Source of the DNA: an uncultured Mycoplasma sp.
GTDB lineage: Bacteria; Bacillota_I; Bacilli_A; RF39; UBA660
Length of the DNA: 13,379 nt
Assembly: GCA_905209745.1 (NCBI GenBank)
Contig: CAJLUG010000009.1
Location: 1-13,379, forward strand
Direction of reading: 5' to 3'
The position numbers and the translations under genes are program-made. Below the pieces are notes generated by a model that was not told where the DNA came from, did no database searches, and worked only from the letters and a program-made list of their open reading frames with translations. Position 1 is the stretch's first letter; every line of letters begins with the position of its first letter. Of this stretch, positions 8,201 through 13,379 are shown piece by piece.

Positions 8201-11142
8201 ATAATATTATTGACGGTCTTACAGGAGGTAGTTTATATAGTTCTGTTCAAGATGATAGCACTAGACGTTTATTACTTAATGCTACTTATGCCACTGTTAC
8301 AGGTAATGAACGCAATATAGAAGCTGTTATGAATGATTTTGCTAATAGTGTTGATAGTGAAGGTAATACTAGAGGTAAAATTGTTAATGGTAAAGTCTAT
8401 CTTAGTATTGGTCAATTAGTTGAATATATAGATAGTATTACAGGTAATAAAATTATTAAAAATTACTTGTTTAATCAAATAAAAAACTATCTTTACGCCA
8501 GCACTAATAATCAAGGCAAATATCGTGCTACTGATGAATCAACTATTAAAAAACTTAATGCTAGACAATTTGTTCAATACGTTGACGGTATTGCTAAAGA
8601 ACGTCTTGAAAGACTTCAAGTTGAACATACTAATAATGTTAATCTTAAGTATATAGTAGAGAATGAAAATGTTAAAGCATTTACTAGTATTAAACAAGGT
8701 GATTATTTAGAAGCCATATATAATGTTAAACTTAAACGTATTGATATATTTGCTAATGATACAATTATTGGTTATATAGGAGTTCCAAATATTGATAAGT
8801 TTGGTAATTATGATATGGTTAATCAAGGTTGGAAATATAATATTCATGCTGAAAATGGTCAAGTTATTTCTCCACTTAAAGATGCTTTAATTAGTATTCT
8901 TGACGGTGACAGATTTGATGAAGAATTTATTGGTCATTTATATGAACTTGCCGTTAAAGAAGAAGTTACAAATAAAGAACTTGATACTTTATTTAAAGAA
9001 TTTGAAGTTAAATATCCTGATATTGTTAAAAACTTTACTACTCCTGTTGCAAGTTTTGATTTAGCTGGACATCTTGTTAATCTTACTAAATATATATTTA
9101 ATCAACCTTATGAGAATAGTCATGAAGCTAGTATTAATCGTTGGTTTAATAATCTTCTTAATAGTTATGACCAAGCTATTACAATAGTTAAAGGTGACTT
9201 TAAAGGTAAGATTAAAGCTGTTAATGTTAAATATGGAGTTCTTAATACTATTGATGATGCTAATGGCGAATGGAATGATGTACAAGAAACAGTAGTTAAT
9301 TATAACGAAGATATTAACAAACTTGGTGTAGTTGTACAAGGTCAAGTATATCTTAATGGAGAAAGTAAACCTACTATTATTGAAAATCTTACTACTAATG
9401 GTATGCCTGTTATTAGTATTCCAAGTAGTGATGGTACTTCTTTATATGCTTTTTGTAAACAAGTTCCATTAAATAGTAATCTACTTAAAGGTGATGCTAA
9501 ACGTATTATTAATTCTATTAAGAATGAAGTTAATAATCTTTGTAGAGATTATATTAGTGGTAAAATAAGTTTTGGTGAACTTAAACAAAGTCTTGGAGAT
9601 ATATTTGGAAATAATAAACTTATTAACGGAGATAGAAATAATGGACTTCAAATTAGTATTAATCCTACTAATATAGGTTTTTATGTTAAAGGTGCACATT
9701 TTAATGGTAAAGATTATGCTTTTACTATTAATTCTGATGCTGGTAATTATAAACGTAATATTATTATTAATTCTCCTTATGTTGTTAATAGTGCTTTTAA
9801 AATAGGTAAAAGTTATGGTATTAATGCTAGTACTATTGATGAATTAGATAATGCTCTTCGTCCTGTTATTGATGAAATGTTTAACTATGCCCAATTTGCT
9901 ATTAGTAAAGATTTTATTAATGATAGTACAAAAACTAATGATAAAACTAATAAATATATTTATCGTGAAAATGGTAAAACTATTATAAATATTGATGGTA
10001 AAACTTATAGTTATAATAGTTATCAAGATTTTATTATTAGTAATGGTTTAGTTAGAACTAAATTAGCTAATACTAATACTAATGAAACTGCTGGTAATTG
10101 GCAAATAGATATTCATTCTAAACTTGATATTACTTATGAACTTGAGGGTAGACCCCCCGTGGAGGATGGAGCAATACCTGAACAGCTATCAGAGTTCATG
10201 TTAGATGATACTCTTAATGCTATTAATTTTAATGCTTTTGAATCTGCTATAACTGCTAAAAATTTAACTCGTGGACTTAAAAAGTATTTTGCTAATGACC
10301 AAACCGCTATTGATTATATTGATTCTCTTCAAAAGATTGGTATATTACCTAAGAATATTCAAGTTGTAGATAGTATTACTGATAATAATGGTAATCAAGT
10401 TAATGCTGTTTATCATCGTGATACTGATACAATTGAACTTAATAGTTCTGCTATTGCTGGTCAAAGAGTTTATCGAGTTGTTAATATTATACTTCATGAA
10501 AGTTTACATAGACAACTTTATACTAAATATAATACTGAACAAGCTCTTGCTTTAGTTAAACCTATATATGATAAATTTAAAGCTTGGCTTGATACTCAAG
10601 ATGATTCTACTAAAGAAAGACTTAAACCTTATCTGTTTGAGAACTTTAATACAAGTGAAGCTCTTGAAGAATTTCTAGTTGAAAGTATTACTAGTAATGC
10701 TCTTATGACTGCACTTAATGAAATTAAATATGATAATAGAAAAGTTAATAAACGTAAGACTTTATTTAGTAGACTTCTTGAAGTTATTGCTGATATGTTA
10801 GGTATTAAAATTAATGAAGATAGTTTATTAGCTGCTGCTAGAGATGCTTATAAAGCTATTAAGAAAATACCTAAAGAAAGTAATCAAGAGGTTATTCAAG
10901 GAAGTTTTCAATTTGAAGAAGAAACTGTTAATACAGAACAAATTGAAAACCCTAATGAAGATAGTAGTCAAGATTATAATTATAATAATGATAATCTTAA
11001 TGATGGACTTGATATGTTTAGTAGTGTTGATGATAATATGGTGTCAAATATGGCTGAATTAACTAGCCGTTTACCAATAGACCAACAGCCCGAATTTGCC
11101 ACTTTGCTTGACACAGGGCGCATCAGTTTTAGCTGTATGTAG
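5269..11142 (+). CDS. Giant virion-type protein with hydrophobic N-terminal segments and C-terminal zincin domain, 1957 aa
   Basis: It starts at ATG 5269, one base after the preceding stop and without a Shine-Dalgarno sequence, and ends at TAG 11140-11142 with an in-frame TAA two codons later. The N-terminal part has hydrophobic or amphipathic stretches at residues ~105-128, ~174-204 and ~432-446. Residues ~560-840 are largely helical and charged, possibly coiled coil. Residues ~840-925 are an acidic Ser/Pro/Gln linker holding GC-rich copy C. Residues ~925-1625 are a mixed region I cannot assign; copy D follows at ~1627. A metallopeptidase domain lies at ~1730-1860 (HESLH). The last ~34 residues have different codon use and end in RISFSCM. 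The order suggests a large ejected virion protein: membrane-active front, spacer, enzyme. That reading is inference; the frame itself is beyond doubt. Confidence 0.92.
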   Translation: MDVLKFLQGGNKTPNPEYNPKTKKGAIQPPTLVDYNPGTSISDRGRGHLFSRIAGQSYNLNQYDIDKYAPYDVYVNPVDDPEKLDKERAVNQSNWEQGLRMIGQIGNEITVGTAIGFADLADAFYNMVSNSPNDYQSEISSELESLKESINERLAIYRENPNAAFDIGDFAWWASNAPSIASSLTLMVPSTGLAKGVSLLGKGIKFNKLANKMANAINMTQKSRAITSRIAEATAIGVPSRYLENYQEARQTYNDIEDYSKTQLANMNDKQREEFYNNNPKYKDMSDEEVAKDIAKNSADITFAEDWANVLFDVWQVYSLKNLWKNALSGNTTSSRLRNLNIAFNSNIDDAAAITNALSNKTTKQAITSTLKDVGNDILHGVRAEWTEGVEEAINYIASQDGLYNGKKVFDKDIPQQTIKDYLQDPMLWEQAFWGALGGVTFSSVMNKAGEFINKRLDKDWTSAEKQRENEILGRTATFQAYQERLNSIANGKNPFITITDENGNQVNPDIIAGTEEELRSIAEKEYMDNIIINSMNAGNLGLLESSINSKEFNDSITNKLGLQQQESSELINRFKTEINNLKNEYNTTLNKVNRLGGGFEVGRIIATQMVHARNRQENYNNLLNWANDVLNQDITNNHIEDIDINSAKNGIYQHIIDSIQRDIKTIQDNAAINNSVKQERIAQLNERLDAINKLYTSIDIENKNDVQSAIQLQKQYNEVFKDLAEVVNAEINVEVNKNQLNLSDDNIKSRITYLNNFFDNNRKRIVNKAMDDLRNAYKQYGKEYVNSVIKDANNGNKPNIDKVIRDAYAALDLSSKGNEHLKTTLEQLAEIAEIENNVNNAPKEEEVAPVNPDVNEVNETDVDDTNSSSSSTGSIAERSEAVPSEPTNTEQPQSQTEQPISQEPISTPKPEVNNTLPDDDFERGQIGTDLVYESIADLEDSLGHESTSSDLLNARQSIIDKLSQAGFEQTEATDIVNNIIDGLTGGSLYSSVQDDSTRRLLLNATYATVTGNERNIEAVMNDFANSVDSEGNTRGKIVNGKVYLSIGQLVEYIDSITGNKIIKNYLFNQIKNYLYASTNNQGKYRATDESTIKKLNARQFVQYVDGIAKERLERLQVEHTNNVNLKYIVENENVKAFTSIKQGDYLEAIYNVKLKRIDIFANDTIIGYIGVPNIDKFGNYDMVNQGWKYNIHAENGQVISPLKDALISILDGDRFDEEFIGHLYELAVKEEVTNKELDTLFKEFEVKYPDIVKNFTTPVASFDLAGHLVNLTKYIFNQPYENSHEASINRWFNNLLNSYDQAITIVKGDFKGKIKAVNVKYGVLNTIDDANGEWNDVQETVVNYNEDINKLGVVVQGQVYLNGESKPTIIENLTTNGMPVISIPSSDGTSLYAFCKQVPLNSNLLKGDAKRIINSIKNEVNNLCRDYISGKISFGELKQSLGDIFGNNKLINGDRNNGLQISINPTNIGFYVKGAHFNGKDYAFTINSDAGNYKRNIIINSPYVVNSAFKIGKSYGINASTIDELDNALRPVIDEMFNYAQFAISKDFINDSTKTNDKTNKYIYRENGKTIINIDGKTYSYNSYQDFIISNGLVRTKLANTNTNETAGNWQIDIHSKLDITYELEGRPPVEDGAIPEQLSEFMLDDTLNAINFNAFESAITAKNLTRGLKKYFANDQTAIDYIDSLQKIGILPKNIQVVDSITDNNGNQVNAVYHRDTDTIELNSSAIAGQRVYRVVNIILHESLHRQLYTKYNTEQALALVKPIYDKFKAWLDTQDDSTKERLKPYLFENFNTSEALEEFLVESITSNALMTALNEIKYDNRKVNKRKTLFSRLLEVIADMLGIKINEDSLLAAARDAYKAIKKIPKESNQEVIQGSFQFEEETVNTEQIENPNEDSSQDYNYNNDNLNDGLDMFSSVDDNMVSNMAELTSRLPIDQQPEFATLLDTGRISFSCM
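5339..5358 (+). other. GC-rich hairpin near the 5' end of the giant gene
   Basis: AGGGGGCT and AGCCTCCT pair as an 8-bp stem (one G-U) around the loop ATAC, at codons ~24-30, in a small GC-richer island that runs to about 5405. It may modulate early elongation, or be a decayed, rearranged relative of the GC-rich element (shared GGGGG and CCTC pieces). That relationship is weak. Confidence 0.4.
7874..7897 (+). repeat. GC-rich dispersed element, copy C (forward, diverged)
   Basis: Matches copy A at 19 of 24 positions and shares CATCCTCCACGGGG (7877-7890) exactly with the reverse complement of copy D. It is read as SSSSTGSI in the disordered linker of the giant protein, in the same frame as copy A. 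Confidence 0.75.
7896..7915 (+). repeat. Four AGCGR tandem units with two overlapping GCGAAGC motifs
   Basis: Units AGCGG, AGCGA, AGCGA and AGCGG follow copy C directly. GCGAAGC occurs at 7902-7908 and 7907-7913; this heptamer is known to form an unusually stable single-stranded DNA mini-hairpin. The stretch encodes AERSEA within the linker, using codons (gcg, gag, cga, agc) that are uncommon in the rest of the window. Confidence 0.7.
10148..10171 (-). repeat. GC-rich dispersed element, copy D (inverted)
   Basis: Its reverse complement matches copy A at 23 of 24 positions. It encodes GRPPVEDG just before the region leading to the zincin domain. The next ~30 bp (codons cag, cta, tca, gag, ttc) are also compositionally unlike their surroundings, so the insert may extend to about 10200. 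Confidence 0.85.
10456..10850 (+). other. Zincin-type metallopeptidase domain
   Basis: HESLH at residues 1743-1747 fits HExxH: two zinc-ligand His and the catalytic Glu1744. It follows a hydrophobic helix (VVNIILHESLH). About 55 residues later, SEALEEFLVES (1796-1806) supplies a plausible third, Glu, ligand, a layout seen in many phage-encoded gluzincin-like domains. The likely role is cleavage of a virion or host protein, or self-processing; the substrate is unknown. The motif is seen directly; activity is inferred. Confidence 0.75.
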
Positions 11143-11187
11143 AATTAATCGAGCAAATATAAAAGTCGCTTAAAACGAAAGAAAACC

Positions 11188-11236
11188 ACCTCTATGACGA
11201 TGTAATTAAATTTTACTTTACATTAGTCATAGAGGT
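11188..11236 (+). promoter_or_regulatory. Long imperfect hairpin in the gap between the two giant genes
   Basis: ACCTCTATGAC pairs with GTCATAGAGGT (11 bp) and ATGTAA with TTACAT (6 bp), separated by a 1x2 internal loop and closed by a 12-base loop. The 3' arm contains AGAGG. Upstream is an A-rich run; no good T-tract follows on the plus strand. On the minus strand the hairpin is followed by T-rich DNA, so it looks more like a terminator in that direction. It could be a processing site, an attenuator or a translation control element for the downstream giant gene. Confidence 0.6.
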
Positions 11237-11272
11237 ATTACTATTAATGAATTTAAACTTAAATATAAACTT

Positions 11273-13379
11273 ATGAGTTGTGGAAATATTAAACTTGTAG
11301 GATATAATAATCTTAATAATGTTATTATTAAAGAACATGGTTCTAATAATGCTGATTATTATAGTCTTATAGCTATGGTGGAAGACCCAATCTTTAAGAA
11401 GATTATAGCTGATAAAGGTATTAATGTTAAAACTTCTGGAAGACAAGCTTATAATGCTCTTCTTGAAGCTAGAGCTATTAAACTTCGTAATATGGATGAT
11501 ATAGCTTCTGTTGCTGAAAAAGAAGAACGTGGTTTGTTTAGTACAATTAAAGCTAGAGATACAGCTATTACTTATATGGCTGATATTATGAATAAACTTA
11601 GTTTTAATTTTCTATATAATGGTGCTCCATTAAATTTTAATGAAATTAAAAAACGTACTAATGAAACTGTTATTAATGCTGGACTTAAACGCGCTAAAAA
11701 ATTAGCCGGAAGTGATGAAGCTAAAAATAATGAACTTAATAGTTTTATTAATAATCCAAACCCTGCTATTAAAATTAATGGTCTTGGAGCATTTCTTCGT
11801 AAATATGGTGATGCTCAAGATTTTAATTATGGTGCATTACTACGTTCATTAACTAATACTGAATTTAATGAAGCTCTTTTTAATAATAAAAATGTTGCTA
11901 AACTTATTAAAAGAGATGAATTATATCAAATTACTGATTATGAAGAATTAGGTGGATACCTTGATGAAACTTCTACTGAAGGAGATGAAAATAGTATAGA
12001 TGATGGTATTGATTTAATGACTCAACTTTGGAATTTAAGTATTGGTGAAGTTAAAGATTTTAATAAACACGTAGAAGAAATTATTAAATATCATCTTGCA
12101 AGTTTACCTAAACTTACTGCTGCTTCTCAACTTGATAATGGAAGTTATCCTTTTGATACTAATAATGAATTAGGAGTTGTTACTTTTTCTGATGCTAATT
12201 ATTTATCTAAAATATTATATGCTAGTGCTGATACTAGTAATGTAGATAATTTTATAGCTAGTCTTAAACGTATATCTGAAACTATTCCAAATTGTGAATG
12301 TTTAATTCAATTACATGATTTACTTAGCAAAAATAAAGTATTTGCTAATAAGTATATGATGGTGTTTAATAAACCTATTATATCTAAAATTGAAACTTAT
12401 ATTCAAACTGATTCTAATGATAATAGTTATGTTCGTGCTCGTGTAACTAATCCTAATACTGATTCTCGTACTATTTTACAAAATACTTTTTATAATAATG
12501 TTAAGAATAATATTATTACTAATCGTGTTCCTACTGCTCGTGAAAAGTTTCGTATATATGATAGATATAAAAATACTCCTCATGCTAATCTTTATTTATA
12601 TGATGCTTTTAAAGAAATATTTCCAGATATTAATCAAGCTAGTTTTAATTTAGCTATTGCTAAGATTGGTCGTGTTGCTATGGCTAATAATCTTATCAAT
12701 TTTGCTAATGTTATTAATCATACAGTCGATAATTATAATAAATATGTAGAAGCACTTAAAAAAGATAAAGGAACTAAAATGCCTGATAGTTTTATTAATA
12801 GAGGTGATACTTCTATTATATATCAAATGGCTGATGTCTTTAAAGATATTATTTATATTCCTGTTGAACTTAATTCTCGTAATCCTGAAGGTAATTTAAG
12901 TTCTGATGTTATTAATAGAAGTTTTATTACTAATATTGCTAAAATTATTAATGATGATAAATCTACTGTTGAAGAACAAAATGCTATGGTGGAAGCTTAT
13001 GCTAAACAAAAGTTTGCTAGTCATCAATATGATTATAGTAATTTACTTATTGAACATAGAGATAGTAATGGTAATATAATTAATTATGGATTATTTAGAA
13101 GAATTGGAAATGGAACTCCTAAACTTACTGAATATGCTCGTAGTATGTTTAAGACTTCTCTTCTTAATGGTATTAGTGAATTAGATAATAACAATAATGA
13201 CTTATATCGTAGTATGAGTGACGGTGATTATTTAATTACTGCTATGGGATTATTTATGACTGATATTAATAATTCTGAAACTCCTACTGCTAATTATTTA
13301 CTTCCTATACCTAGTGATGCTCCTAAAAACTTTACTATTACTGCTCCTAGATATAGTCTTGCTGGATTACGTAGTCAAC
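11273..13379 (+). CDS. N-terminal part of another giant crAss-like protein, 3' end missing
   Basis: The frame is open from 11210 to the right edge (702 codons from ATG 11273), with codon use like the other genes. ATG 11273 (MSCGNIKLVGYNN) is the first ATG in frame and follows an AT-rich unstructured leader, as is common for Bacteroidales genes. A start upstream, for example at an ATT, would add up to 21 residues (ILLYISHRGI onward) and cannot be excluded. Visible features are mostly helical, Asn-rich sequence and the motif MSDGDYLITA followed by LPIPSDAPKNF, which I recall from giant crAss-like proteins of the block that includes the virion RNA polymerase. I see no polymerase catalytic motif (DxDxD type) in this part and no membrane segment. 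Product unknown; probably another packaged protein. Confidence 0.88.
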   Translation, partial: MSCGNIKLVGYNNLNNVIIKEHGSNNADYYSLIAMVEDPIFKKIIADKGINVKTSGRQAYNALLEARAIKLRNMDDIASVAEKEERGLFSTIKARDTAITYMADIMNKLSFNFLYNGAPLNFNEIKKRTNETVINAGLKRAKKLAGSDEAKNNELNSFINNPNPAIKINGLGAFLRKYGDAQDFNYGALLRSLTNTEFNEALFNNKNVAKLIKRDELYQITDYEELGGYLDETSTEGDENSIDDGIDLMTQLWNLSIGEVKDFNKHVEEIIKYHLASLPKLTAASQLDNGSYPFDTNNELGVVTFSDANYLSKILYASADTSNVDNFIASLKRISETIPNCECLIQLHDLLSKNKVFANKYMMVFNKPIISKIETYIQTDSNDNSYVRARVTNPNTDSRTILQNTFYNNVKNNIITNRVPTAREKFRIYDRYKNTPHANLYLYDAFKEIFPDINQASFNLAIAKIGRVAMANNLINFANVINHTVDNYNKYVEALKKDKGTKMPDSFINRGDTSIIYQMADVFKDIIYIPVELNSRNPEGNLSSDVINRSFITNIAKIINDDKSTVEEQNAMVEAYAKQKFASHQYDYSNLLIEHRDSNGNIINYGLFRRIGNGTPKLTEYARSMFKTSLLNGISELDNNNNDLYRSMSDGDYLITAMGLFMTDINNSETPTANYLLPIPSDAPKNFTITAPRYSLAGLRSQ

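Noticed and set aside
11140..11148. TAG read as Gln (stop-codon recoding known in some crAss-like phages)
   Set aside because: No in-frame TAG occurs inside any long gene here. Reading this one through would add only two residues before TAA, so the standard code is sufficient.
11041..11236. A self-splicing intron joining the 1957-residue protein to the next giant protein
   Set aside because: The gap is short, I could not find a group I core (P3/P7-like elements) or group II domain V, and the end RISFSCM looks like a genuine protein terminus.
11188..11236. Rho-independent terminator on the plus strand
   Set aside because: The hairpin lacks a following T-run on the plus strand, is AT-rich, and lies between co-directional genes. 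I list it as a regulatory hairpin of unknown role.
790..11446. Many minus-strand open frames of 60-107 codons rich in Ile, Asn, Phe and Ser, and short plus-strand ones at 4645 and 10844
   Set aside because: They are complements or shifted readings of the AAT/GAT/TAT-rich real genes. They have biased composition and no recognisable domains, and each lies inside or across a much longer plus-strand coding frame.
11273..13379. Virion RNA polymerase catalytic subunit
   Set aside because: No DxDxD or similar metal-binding motif is visible in the part present; it could lie beyond the right edge.
1..13379. tRNA genes, CRISPR arrays, insertion sequences
   Set aside because: No cloverleaf, regularly spaced repeat array or transposase was seen. 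The GC-rich copies are too few and too far apart to be a CRISPR.

Overview
The window looks like part of a Crassvirales (crAss-like) phage that infects Bacteroidales. It is very AT-rich. Every gene lies on the plus strand and is almost back-to-back with the next, the proteins are huge and Asn/Ile/Lys-rich, and several passages match what I remember of crAss-like virion proteins. Examples are the opening of the second protein (MPINFYTPTFRQQ), the stretch NINPQLDRIR with YGNKENIETNLI in the first, and IPSDAPKNF in the fourth. I ran no search, so the assignment rests on recognition. The standard code fits: no stop interrupts any of the long frames.

Layout: (1) positions 1-2703, the 3' part of a large gene open at the left edge. 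It holds an ADP-ribosyltransferase-like domain, then an Asn/Ser/Thr-rich low-complexity middle, then a conserved helical C-terminal domain. (2) 2694-5267, an 857-residue protein of crAss-like virion type, started from a GGAGG inside the end of gene 1. (3) 5269-11142, a 1957-residue protein with hydrophobic N-terminal segments, long helical stretches, an acidic Ser/Pro/Gln linker and a C-terminal HExxH zincin domain. (4) A 130-bp gap with a 17-bp-stem hairpin. (5) 11273 to the right edge, the start of another giant protein. Together they look like one late transcription unit for large proteins packaged in or delivered through the virion (cargo/ejection proteins). The two enzyme-like domains, ART-like and zincin, would then act on the host or during particle maturation.

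The most unusual structure is at the DNA level. A GC-rich element of about 24 bp occurs four times (1409, 1854, 7874, 10148), in both orientations and in more than one reading frame. Each copy sits in a probable inter-domain linker. One copy is followed by four AGCGR units containing overlapping GCGAAGC mini-hairpin sequences. Separately, I found no GATC site anywhere in the window. Asp codons are GAC wherever the next codon starts with C, although GAT dominates elsewhere, which points to selection against GATC. A 27-bp sequence encoding RK-x-RKLGGK and carrying GGAGG is duplicated inside gene 1 and at its end, which suggests an internal translation start or an old gene fusion.
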